Source: Pyrenopolyporus hunteri
Taxonomy: Eukaryota; Ascomycota; Sordariomycetes; Xylariales; Hypoxylaceae
Assembly (NCBI GenBank): GCA_902806595.1
Contig: CADCXC010000037.1
Coordinates: 1,240,001-1,304,000, forward strand
DNA length: 64,000 nucleotides
Direction: 5' to 3'
Both the position numbers and the translations under genes were made by a program. The number at the start of each line of letters is the position of its first letter. The stretch's first letter is position 1. A model generated the notes under the pieces. The model made no database searches. It was not told where the DNA came from and saw nothing but the letters and a program-made list of their open reading frames with translations. This document shows, piece after piece, positions 13,501 through 23,839 of the stretch.

Positions 13501-13850
13501 GTGCCACCTTTCGAAGAGCCGTCGCGAGAAACCACCCCATACCACCTTTCGATGAAGCCGTCGCGAGAGGCCACCCCTACTACCTTTCTAAGAATCTTTC
13601 GAAAGAGCCGTCGCGAGACGCACCCCTACTACCTTTCGAAGAGCCGTCGCGAGAGACCACCCCTACTACCTTTCGATAAAACCGTCGCGAGAGCCCACCC
13701 CCTACCACCTTTGAAAGAGCCGTCGCGAGTGACCACCCCATACCACCTTTCGAAGAGCCGTCGCGAGAGGCCACCCCTACTACCTTTCGATGAAGCCGTC
13801 GCGAGAGACCACCCCATACCACCTTTCGATGAAGCCGTCGCGAGTGACCA
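13501..13850. repeat. ~34-47-bp GC-rich minisatellite, about nine units
   Basis: Each unit carries ACCTTTCGA, then GAAGCCGTCGCGAG or GAGCCGTCGCGAG, then CCACCCC. Units start near 13506, 13547, 13588, 13635, 13669, 13709, 13746, 13785 and 13823. Spacing varies from about 34 to 47 bp, so the reading frame is not preserved. Each unit contains the palindrome TCGCGA. The plus-strand frame 13468-14049 runs through it and is probably fortuitous. Confidence 0.88.
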
Positions 13851-14075
13851 CCCGTATGACCCTTTTATACCTAGCTTTGAATATACAATTCGAAAGATTC
13901 TTCGAAAGGTGCCACGAAGGATACGGTGCCACGAAGGATACGTCGAATTAGAATTAGATCTATATAATCAAATCCATATAATTAGATCCATACCTACAAT
14001 TAGATCCATACAATTCGATTCTTTTAAACCGAATCATACGTTGAATTAGAATTAAGTCCATACAATTAGATCTAT

Positions 14076-14184
14076 ACAATTCGATTCATTCAATTCGATT
14101 CATTCAATTCGATTCATTCAATTCGATTCATTCAATTCGATTCATTCAATTCGATTCATTCAATTCGATTCATTCAATTCGATT
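14076..14184. repeat. 14-bp minisatellite, unit ATTCAATTCGATTC
   Basis: About eight nearly perfect tandem copies. The neighbouring stretches 13950-14076 and 14184-14226 hold scattered variants of the same word (AATTAGATCCATAC). Confidence 0.9.
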
Positions 14185-14226
14185 CTTTCAAATCGAATCA
14201 TACGTTGAATTAGAATTAGATCCATA

Positions 14227-14292
14227 CCTACAACTAGATCAATTCGACTAGATCAATTCGACTAGATCAATTCAATTAGATCAATTCAATTA
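14227..14292. repeat. Second 14-bp minisatellite, unit CTAGATCAATTCGA
   Basis: About four to five copies of a 14-bp unit that shares AATTCGA with the preceding array, so the two arrays are probably related. Confidence 0.8.
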
Positions 14293-14299
14293 ATAGAAT

Positions 14300-15188
14300 C
14301 GTCCATTAGAATGCGAATAACTTCAAGTGTGGTAGTCGCGATATATATGGCGGCTCAATTAAGCGGCTCAATTGATTAGGTAAAAGCGTGGCACGGGCCG
14401 TTGCGCGGGGCGTGCGCGTGGCCCGTTGGCGTGGCGTGGCGTGGTGTGTGGCTAGTGTGGCGTGGGAAATGTGGCTCGTGAATTTTTACGTAATTAAATT
14501 TTTTTTTGCTGGGAAAAAAAATCGAGACAATATCCCGAGGAAACCTCGGGCATATACGTTTTAAAAATTCGAAAAAATCAAATCTATATTTAAAACACCT
14601 ATAATTAATTATATATAAATTTTCATTTTATTTAATTTAAAAGTGGTTGAGTTATAAATATTTAGATGTAAAGTGTATAATATTAAAATGTACGAAGACT
14701 TCCTGGACACGATTTGTACAACCCCAGCGGGAATCTTGAACTATTTCTTTATGATGAGGGCCGTAAACACGAACGAGCCTAGATTGTGCTCGGAAGACTG
14801 TATGTTTCCGCACGGGCGGCCTCCAATCGAACTTGGTATAAGCGGTTTACGCCTCTAGATGGGTGCTTGCGAATTTTCCTGTACAGCCAATATTGAATAG
14901 GAGGTTTCCGCGGCGAGAAAAGGGGGGAAGGTAAAGTCACGATACCTCTTAACAACACCAGTACTTAACAGAACTAATGCTATCACCAACGATATCTATG
15001 CTATTACTATTAAGGTATTGATCTGTCAAACCGCCGCAACGCTTTGTGAATTCTTTTGGATGGGTGCATTTTCCAAGCGAAGACAGATTCTCGGATTGAG
15101 CCAGGAACACAGAGTACAGTGGAATGACAGCCACGCGCCTGTATCCTCCAAGGAATACATTAGCAAGCCTCGTAGAATTGCTCATTTT
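14300..15188. other. Intergenic: GTGGC-rich run, hairpin, AT-rich patch
   Basis: 14385-14470 is G-rich on the plus strand with repeated GTGGC/GCGTGG. 14534-14550 is a perfect 7-bp hairpin (CCCGAGG, loop AAA, CCTCGGG). 14480-14660 is again AT-rich. The short frames here do not resemble any family I know. Confidence 0.6.
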
Positions 15189-16184
15189 TTAGGCGCCATT
15201 CGCAAAACTCGCGCCACCGACCTCCTTGTCGAACTCAACGCAAGCCGACAAGCCGCATAGCTCAAAAACATCCCTTAACCCCCCGTCAATCTTGCCGTCC
15301 GCCGTATATCTGTCCTTGATCTCTCCTGTGTCCTTTAGTTCCTGACAAAACTCGCGCATAGCAAGATACACGCTGGTCATGCCGGCTATGGGCCAAATAA
15401 CGATCTTATATCCCAGCTCCTTCGCCTCCCGTGAGTTTATTAGAGGCGTGACACCACCACCGACCATGTTCAGGAAACACGGTGTCGGCGCCATATCTTT
15501 GACTACCCGCCCCATCTGCTCCTTCGTCCGCATGCCCTCTAGGAAAGCCACGTCGGCCCCTGCTTTAACAGCAGCTTTCAACCTAGAAACAGCCTCCTCG
15601 TATCCTCGTGACTGAAGAGCGTCGGTGCGCGCGATGATGACGATATCGGACTCCATGCGCGAGCGTGCAGCAGCGGCGGCCTTTATACGGGCCAGGAATG
15701 TAGGCGTATCTACGAGCTCTTTTCCACCGAGATGCCCGCAGCGCTTCGTCGTCACCTGGTCCTCGACATGGAACGCCGCCACCCCCTGGAGGATATACTT
15801 TTCGGTGGTCCGGGCGACCATCAGGGGGCCGCCGAATCCCGTGTCGGCGTCGGCGATCACGGGGACGCTGCGGTCGAGACCCGCGATCATGCCAGCATTT
15901 GTCACCATGTCGTCGAGGGTTGTGAGGCCGAGATCAGGTTGCCCAAGGCGGGACGCAGCTGTCCCTGCACCGGTCTAATCAGATATCAGTGGAGACATGC
16001 TCGAGAATTAACCGATGGGAACCTAATATATGGCGGGCTGAGATATTACCATGTACAGTGCATCAAAGCCCACATTCAATGCCACCCGTGCTGTGAGTCC
16101 ATCGTGTACGCCCGGGCAAACCACGATTTTATCCGGGTCGGCCAACATTTGCCGGAGCCTCTTCGCAGACTTGGTCTGGGCCAT
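15189..16184 (-). CDS. Isocitrate lyase/PEP mutase family enzyme
   Basis: Two exons, 16184-16050 and 15974-15189, joined across a 75-nt GT-AG intron (15975-16049), give 306 residues, the usual family length. The start MAQTKSAKRLRQ aligns with the conserved KRLR...ADP N-terminus. The joined region reads GFDALYMTGAGTAASRLGQP, strongly conserved in the family. D87 and D89 in ADADTGFGG are metal ligands and K122-H126 (KRCGH) carries the catalytic cysteine of the lyase branch. These enzymes cleave or form C-C or P-C bonds of 2-oxo-acid-type substrates (methylisocitrate, oxaloacetate, carboxyphosphonoenolpyruvate). I cannot tell which substrate applies. It is the first intact gene beside the RIP isochore and its codons show no RIP damage. 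Confidence 0.92.
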
Positions 16185-17210
16185 CGGAGAATAACACGAA
16201 GCCTTGTTCTAGGTAGTGGCCTTAATATGTCTTGGGCGAGAGTATTTACGCATGAACTATATCCTCAACGAGGATTAGAGATGCCCATCACATCTGTACT
16301 ACAAGATAAATTGAACTTAGCCCGAGGGGCTTTTCAGTCTCGCCTCTCCGTCCTCGGAACATCCGGTTCATTCTCGAGCATCAGTCTTCGGCCGTTTGTA
16401 AGAAATACCCGCTTTACGTTCGTGCGGGCTGGAACTAAGAGGGCGCGATAAAGAGATAATATATTGGTAAGTCCAACTAAAGAAGGGTTTATTACCCAGT
16501 AGGGAGAACGGATTTTTCTCGGAATCATAATTACGTCACGGAGCGAGCCCATATGTTCGGCAGATCCTATGCCGGCCAGCGGCAAGGCGCCATGACGGTC
16601 GTACCGAGTACCGTCTCGTCGGACTGTTTCTCGATGTCAGAATAGATTATGCCTGCTATTCTCGAGCCCCAGAAGGCGGCGCGCGAATATCATCAAATTC
16701 CCGTCATTTTTAGCTGTTAGTAGACGAGTTGCCTCGTCGAGGATACATGACTCTTTATGTGGGGTTGAGCATTTTGTCGTGAAGGTTTCGTCGTGTGCGT
16801 AGAATTTATGTAGTTTTGAGTCGAAGGGGCTCATAATCTATTTCGATATTCTACCTTATCCTTGTGAAATCCCAGTCTTTTATGAGTGCAATTTAAACCT
16901 CTAAAGCTCTAGAACCTACCTATCCGGTCCTTCTCCCACGTATTTGATGGAGCTGTATACGAATTTCCTCTTCTCGCACCGATTACAGCGTTCAAGCCTG
17001 AGGCCTAAAGATTGACGAGCTTTTGGAAACCGTCAGGGCGGATCGACGGACTTTGTCGTTGTGCTAACTCGTGAAGTCTAGAAGTCGGGTTCAAAAAGTC
17101 TAGGTCCATCTGGGGCTGGCCTTGAAGGGCAGAAAAAGAGAGGCAATAAACCACGAGAAAAAATATTACCGCTTCAACATGGTCAAAAATTAAAGCCATT
17201 TATCTGGAAG
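16185..17210. other. Intergenic, no gene seen
   Basis: Short frames at 16334-16585, 16637-16834 and 17005-17199 (minus) have no recognisable domain or splice-linked partner. The sequence is ordinary in composition. Confidence 0.5.
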
Positions 17211-17214
17211 AAAA
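17211..17214 (-). terminator. Pol III terminator of tRNA-Gly
   Basis: A run of four T on the minus strand begins 5 nt after the last tRNA base, the usual RNA polymerase III stop. Confidence 0.7.
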
Positions 17215-17218
17215 GTTA

Positions 17219-17302
17219 TGCATGAACTGGGAGTCGAACCCAGAGCTCAACCTTGCGGGTGGAAAATGGAAGGGTTGAATGTTACCGCTACACCATTCAT
17301 GC
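17219..17302 (-). tRNA. tRNA-Gly (anticodon UCC) with 13-nt intron
   Basis: Acceptor stem GCATGAA/TTCATGC, D stem GTGT/ACAT, anticodon stem CAACC/GGTTG and T stem CTGGG/CCCAG all pair, with loop TTCGACT. The anticodon loop reads C-T-TCC-A, then a 13-nt intron (TTTTCCACCCGCA), then A, placing the intron at the canonical 37/38 position. Mature length is 71 nt without CCA. The anticodon UCC reads GGA and wobbles to GGG. Confidence 0.95.
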
Positions 17303-20300
17303 TTGATTAATAATAATACGGAAAAGTTTTTCTATGTAGCAAACTCTTCGGGCGGCCAATTTTACCCCGTCCGATGATTCAGGCGCCCGCCGGCCTTTAC
17401 ATGAGCAATCTCCGCTATCTTTTGAACTTAAGGTAAGTGATCCCTTCAATACAATAGTATTGGATGTTTTCCATAGATAACAACGACATGGGGAAAGGAG
17501 TGAATTGGCCCGATACTTGCAATAGTCTCAGGTTCGTTTCAGACGATTAACACTCAATATGAACAGTCGGATTAGCTAGTTGGTTGACAATAGTAGCTTC
17601 AATGGCGGGCACATATAGTGCTCACGACCGGCCTCGAGGCTTTATGGGTTTGAAGATATTCTAACTAGTACGACCTCTTGATATTAATAATTCACGGCGT
17701 GGGAGAACATACCTAAGATATTTAGTCTGTGACCCGTGGCCTATATCTGCTTTTCGCGTATATTTTAGGTATTTACCTGTTTCCCCTTCTAACTGCACCT
17801 GAGGCCAAGGGTCTCATATCACTCAAGCGTCCATCTGCAGCTGGCATATACCCTTAAGACGGGTTATCAGATCGTCAACTCTAGTGTAACTAAGGCACCC
17901 AGGGTAGGCCCGTTGATCATTATATTATGGAAGTAGAGGAGAAATGTATTTGTATATGAGATATTGTTCGAAGCTGCTCGGAGGACGTTGCTTTGAGGCA
18001 GAATTATCCTGGAAATGGATTCTACGTCATAGTTTATGGTAGGGTGGCTCGGCTAATTCGACTGGCACGGGCGGAAACTCCAGATAGAGGGCCCTTCGAA
18101 GTAGATCGCGAGGCGCTTGAAAGGACTGACCCAAGAAGTCGGAATGTCAAATGCCTTAACCATATGAACCGGAAGCTAAATAGGAGAGAATGTTGTCAAT
18201 CTGGGCAAGTTGCAAAGTTGCCAGGGCTCTCTCATGTGACTAACCCGGTTCATAGCAGACGGGAAGAAGTACGTAGGGGTCGCTAAACACGCGGAAAATA
18301 AACAACACTTCTGGATCCCGAGCACGTGGCACATGTCTAACCCGGCAATTTTTCTGCTACATAACAAATACCCGCGCCGCAATGAGAAAAGTACGAATAG
18401 GCATCTATGTATCAACAGGTGACAATTTTGCCTCTCTTTTTTTTTTTTCTCCCCTTACTATCTTGATAGCTCTCATGTGACTAGAATGGGAAAGGGGAAA
18501 ATACATTCAAGTACACATAGATGTCCATATTCGTGAAGGATCTGCGTGATACTAACTGAATCATAATGGAGGTGGCTGATCATTCTTGGCTGAGAATATA
18601 GCGCGGGGGTTGGCAAAGGAGCAGAGGAGTCTACGTACATACACGTTGAACATTCTGAAATTCCACGACCCCTGAGGACTAAACACGGTCGGAGATTACC
18701 TCACGCAGTTGTATGTATATTTTAGCATGACTCTTTTCCAAGAGAATATGCGTATACATATATACTGGGCTTACGAGCACGTTTCTGCTGGGGAATGAAT
18801 CGAGCCGCACTTGATAGATGAGGTTTAGAGGGGTTGCTGTCTACTTGTTTGCCTCGTCAGGGTGCCGCTCATACGAGATAGAGCGTCTGACGAGATATTG
18901 ATAGAGCAATTTAAGATTTTATCTAATGTTCTCTAACGAAAACCTGACTCTGTGATGATGACTACCTAGCTACTTAGTTGGTATGTATCTGTAGGTATGT
19001 ACAGACTACATTTAAAGAAAGGCGCTTAGTCGATTTGGTGATGGCCTTCTCAATAGGGCTGCTTGGCGTTGGATCGCACGCTGCCTTTTCCTCAGTTGAT
19101 TCGATCCTCATTCGATGTCCCCTTCCACGTTTCATATTTAGGCTCTTGGCTCTTCACTTGGCCTATACCGCCGCTGAGGTATGGCCTGCGAGCGAGCTGC
19201 AGGCCTTGCCGTTCAGCCACCGACGTTGCCGAAAAACACAAAAATAGCCCAATACCTAGCCAGCTTCGGCTGGCCATGTCAGCAGCTGTCAACTCAAATA
19301 GCACTGCCCCCCCTGAACTGTCGTAGGAGGACTTGGCGCTCTTACGGAGAACGTGTTTCTGCGAACGTCGAACTACGATGCGGCAACTGAGGTTCCGACT
19401 CAGGTGCTCCGGAGCGCATGAAGTCTCCGGGCTGCTTAATGGTGTAGGTGGCTTTGTTGCGCCGGCTCGGAAGGCGGTACATGGGATACCGAATTCTGTT
19501 ACCGAAACTGAATGCGATTTTCGTCGAGATCTTCAATATCCCATCAATCGGTTCTCCCTCCATACCTAGGTATCGACCTGTCCACCGCCTCTTAGCGAGG
19601 GAACCAGGAACGGAACATCTCGCTACGGCTTTTTTTGGCCTCCACCAGGGGGGAGCTTACCATCCTGCAAACACAACTGGAAGGTCAAGTGCCGGAATCC
19701 CTCGCTTAGAACTGGGCTCAAGCCGCGAGTGTCGTACGCATACATCTAGAACGAGTACCTAGCTGTGTAAGCTCACACCAATTACATCCGTGGTTTGTAC
19801 GCAGATACGCCAGAAAGAGTATCAGATCTATGGAGCACTTCTGCGCTTGTATCCCTTACATTGGGCTTGTCTCCCCTGTCAGAAGCTTAATTGCGAATGT
19901 TTAGACGGTGTTAAATTTGGTATGATCTCGAGGATCGAGGCTGTTCTAATAATAATAATTACAAACTTTGTAGCACCAAAGGGTTATGCTTATCTCGACT
20001 GGAAGTTAATGGCCGAGCTGCGACGTTCGGACTTTTGACTCGGTTGCAAGAGTTCGGCATCAAGGTTGGGAAGAGGCACATTAAACACATAGCATAGCGG
20101 CTGTCTGCGTGCGAAGCTGTGAGGGATAGTCAATAGTGGCCAATCACAACTAATTTCTCGGCAATTAACCTATTTATTAGGCACATTACAACGGGTTTAG
20201 GCGTAGAAGTTCCCGCTAGAGAAGAACGCTTCAGTTGCAGGCGCCAAGGCTCTTTAATCACCGCCGCGATTGTATATGCAGCACGAGCGGCAAATTCCAG

Positions 20301-22209
20301 GGTTGCCATCGTTCCTTGCTTGATAGGTATCGAATGGTAGGTTTTCTCCATGCCGAATCGATGCGGTGTATACCCGCGAAGAGAAATATAAGCTTCTTTT
20401 GATAGAGGCATGATAATTCCACGAAGTCGCGGCGCGTCTAGATGGTCTAGACAGGAGGAGATAACGGGCTTGGAACGATGCACCCCAAATAAAGAGGAAA
20501 ATTATTGCGTCTTCCTTGATCTGTCATGCCGCCGTCATTATCGTGTAGCACTGATTATCGTGGTAGTATTAGTGGGCGTTGAGGTTCGTGTGCTCCCCCC
20601 ACGGTGAGTGAGCTAACGGAATTGACCCCTGATCTGCGGCTGTATTGGATGTACCATGGAATGCCGGGAAAAATACTTGAATTTTCATATGCCCGTTCTT
20701 TTTTTTTCTCTTCTTCTCATTTCCTCATTTTTGACGCCCTGCGAACGGGCGTCCGGTGGGATTCCCGTAGTCTTAGGGGTGATTTCAACCCGATCGGCAA
20801 TCAAACTTGTTCTCTTCGACTCCCAACAATGCAACCCGTCGTGCTAAGGTTCTTGATCCTCGCCCTTAATAATGTTGACAAACCGATGTTACGAGGCAGA
20901 GTCTGGCATAGGTAGATATCCGGTCCTGGTTTGAGACACATGTAAATACCAGCGCAGTGCTGATACGACTCATGTTCGCTGACATACGTGTACATCTATC
21001 GGTTAGGACGAGAAGTGAAAAGTGAAAAAGGTGGTAACGGTGCTTAGCAGAATTGACGTAATCGTTGTGATCTCGCCGAAGTGGACGACGACTGGCAAGA
21101 CATTCGAAACGAAGGACCCACAGCTTACGAATGCTGCCCCTGATGATGGGTGCTTAGGGCGAACTGGGAGCTGGGAATGTTAAACAACGCATGTAGTGAT
21201 CTTCATCAGTACATGACCGAACGGAAAACCCTTTTCGGGATTGCCTGAGCTGACTAGCCGGGGTTGGAAATTGAGCTGATAGGGTTTTTTTAATGCTATG
21301 CCGTGAGTCGTGATACCTTGACGGGATGAATCTTGTAAATTCTAGATTCATATCTATTCTATTAATTATTATATACGTATAGAAGATGGTGGAGAGTTCG
21401 AAGGCGAGGGAAGGAGAATGTAGCTTCTCCGAACCTCGTGTCAATTAAGGTACCTTTTCATTTTCAACTAGGGTAATTCGTCCCATACCCGAATGGAGAC
21501 GGCGACTAAGGAAAGGTACGCGTAAACCTTTTTACTCTAATTGTTTTAGACCGTCGAAACTGTCAACGTCAACGTCAACCTTACTGTGTCTACTGACAGA
21601 GCGGAAAGAGAAAAGAGAAAAAAAAAGTTGGTAGCAGTGGAACGGGACGGATAGCGACTAGAGCTTACCAAGTTAACCCTCCCCAGGACGTGTATGTATA
21701 CCTATGTAGAGGTATATACGCCACCAATATGGAAGAATGAATGCGTGTAGGGCAACAACGGTGGCTACGGCAACTGGCTATAACATGCAGATGTCGACTC
21801 CATGTAATGGGGTTTGGTGATTCGCCAGCCTGCCCTGCTAAGTCTGTATTCGGGCGTAGTTGACGGCTCGTACATTTTCGTCTTGGAATTTAGATGGGAC
21901 GGGCAGCGCATGGCGAAAAGATCGTCAGTAGCACTGCCAGCCACGTCCACCTTACGCACATATCGCACATATCGTTGGCCGATAATCCCACCAGAGAAAG
22001 GAGACGATGACGATATCTCTCTTTAATCAGCCTGAGTAACCCACCACTAGTCTGACCGAGGAATTCGCCAATTCTAAATGTGACCCTGTTTATTTTGATG
22101 ATTTGACGATAGACGGCAAGGTTTAAGGTGTTATCCGTCAATGCGAAAAAAGTGTGTACATCCACACCGACCACTTAGTTACATGCGTCAAGACGCAAAG
22201 GTTGAGTGG
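17303..22209. other. Gene-poor stretch, no supported gene
   Basis: About 5 kb of ordinary composition. Frames exist on both strands (for example 17993-18286, 19063-19326, 19448-19762, 20130-20483) but none has a recognisable motif, and I found no pair that joins through a convincing intron. It may contain decayed genes or unknown short genes. Confidence 0.45.
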
Positions 22210-22272
22210 GCAACTTGGAATCTTAACCACGACGGGGGTAGCACATTGTTCTAAACACTGAGCTATCACAAG
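22210..22272 (-). pseudogene. Degraded tRNA-like sequence
   Basis: The minus strand contains an A-box-like TAGCTCAGTGTTTAGAAC and, 37 nt on, GGTTAAGATTCC where a B box (GGTTCGANTCC) is expected. Normal A-to-B spacing is about 44 nt, and the acceptor and anticodon stems do not pair well. I read it as a tRNA pseudogene with a short deletion. A chance resemblance is possible. Confidence 0.4.
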
Positions 22273-22639
22273 CTACCATTCAACTGACCTTGCTAGTGCT
22301 ATAGCACATTCATGGAGCTTCCGCTTCACAGTACGTACCCGAACATGCCATGCCATGACTGTCGACAATAAGAGGTATGTGGATTAGCATCTTACGAGGC
22401 CAACCACACTCCTTATTACCTGAAAATATGTAAGCTTAAACCCCTAACTTTGGGGGATCTACGAGGTAGGCTGTAAGTAAGTCAACAAAAATGGCCTATC
22501 AAGTGGAAAACACTGTCGATTGTATCGTATCGACGCGCAGCATTGCCGCCACGGGCAAGTTAGCGCCCTACCGAGAAGCAACGATAATTTATCACATTGG
22601 TATGTGTGGGCCGGACAAGAGAAAACCAAGCCGCCAACC

Positions 22640-22679
22640 AAAGCTGGGATACGGGATATGGGATATGGGATATGGGCCC
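22640..22679. repeat. 7-bp tandem repeat (GGGATAT)
   Basis: About four tandem copies of GGGATAT, the first with one change. It is a simple short repeat in non-coding DNA. Confidence 0.75.
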
Positions 22680-23060
22680 TGATCTGCTTGTCAACAGCGC
22701 TGTGCATGCCTCTATGTATTGTACAAATTACTCTGGTAGCACCTAATAGTTAGCACCGTTAGCACCTATAGTGCAAGTCGGAACCCCTCCTTAAGCCCGC
22801 TAATCAATCACAGCAGCCCGTTGGCACGCTGGGACGCATAGTCCAATTGGCTTTTAAACTCTTCCTGGAACTTGCCCGCCTGATTGGCTCGTCAGCATAT
22901 CTGCTCCTCCCCCAGGGCTTTTCCCTATCCCTCCTAGACCCCAGGGCTGCCGGGTTAACCCCTGTCGCTCTACGTAGTAGGTCTACATACTGCTCTCCCA
23001 GTTCCAAGTTGCGGTTTCCCGTTTTCTGATTCAGGACGCATACATAGGTACTATGGTATC

Positions 23061-23088
23061 CACACCCACACCCACACCCACACACACA
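23061..23088. repeat. Microsatellite (CACACC)n and (CA)n
   Basis: Three to four copies of CACACC followed by CACACACA. No gene is attached. Confidence 0.8.
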
Positions 23089-23314
23089 GGGGGAAAGTAC
23101 CGCATACCCAAGTGCCATATCGAAACGTACCGTTCGGCCAACTGATCTAATACTAATCCTTGCAACCCCCAATTTATCGCTCCCCCTGTCGTCCGCGCCT
23201 GTTACATTGTGGCCATATAGCAGTCATGTACCTGCTACATACGCTACAGCACTGCGTCCACTAGCTTCCGCTTGTAGTACGGAGGTGATTCCCCCTGGCG
23301 AGCGTCCAAGGTTG

Positions 23315-23475
23315 TTTCTCTTCTCATCTTTACCTTCCCTTCCCTTGATTGATCCCTCCTATTTTCTTCTTCCCTTTTCTACTGTAGAATTTCCTCCCTC
23401 TCCTGTCCTTCGCTTTGTCCTTTCTTCTTCTTCACTTTGGAAATAATATCCATTCCTTTTTTTTTTGCTCCCTCG
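23315..23475 (+). promoter_or_regulatory. Pyrimidine-rich tract upstream of the GT31-like gene
   Basis: Long runs of C and T (TTCCCTTCCCTTG, TCCTTTCTTCTTCTTC, CCTTTTTTTTTTGCTCCCTC) on the coding strand, 350-520 bp before the start codon at 23840. CT-rich tracts near transcription starts are common in filamentous-fungal promoters. The role here is inferred. Confidence 0.4.
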
Positions 23476-23839
23476 ATTTTGAGAAGCGCCCCTATACGTC
23501 AGACGGGGCGCGGGTGTTTGCTATCCACCCCTCGTCTCACTTTTCTTGCCTCCTCCCTTTGCTGTTTGGGGCGTCGTTCGTTATCAACAACTACTTCCGA
23601 GGGGGCTCAAAGCTACCAGAGTTCCCAATAAAGTAATAAGGGTTCTCGCGACGATAACCTTCCTAGCTTCGCGCCGCATGCTAAACCCACATATACGGAA
23701 CTCGCTGATAACCGTCATAAAGTAGCTGGGCGGTTGATAGATTTTGGAATAAAAACGGCTATCCGTACTTAATATCGAGACCCAGCTAATTACAGTAGAG
23801 GTGGTTCCCTCCTGGCAAGCAGTCACAGGGGGGATTACA

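Noticed and set aside
13198..13574. Minus-strand ORFs with tandem four-residue repeats (SCIR and EAVL)
   Set aside because: They are translations of the 12-bp minisatellite, which stays in frame because 12 is divisible by three; both frames are equally open.
13468..14049. 193-residue plus-strand ORF through the GC-rich minisatellite
   Set aside because: Unit spacing is not a multiple of three, so the peptide repeat changes frame, and there is no recognisable domain. The opposite strand is open too.
20130..20483. 117-residue minus-strand ORF in the gene-poor stretch
   Set aside because: No recognisable motif and no conserved splice partners; consistent with chance.
22455..22760. Possible gene around the GGGATAT repeat
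   Set aside because: Overlapping frames on both strands with low-complexity translation and no domain.
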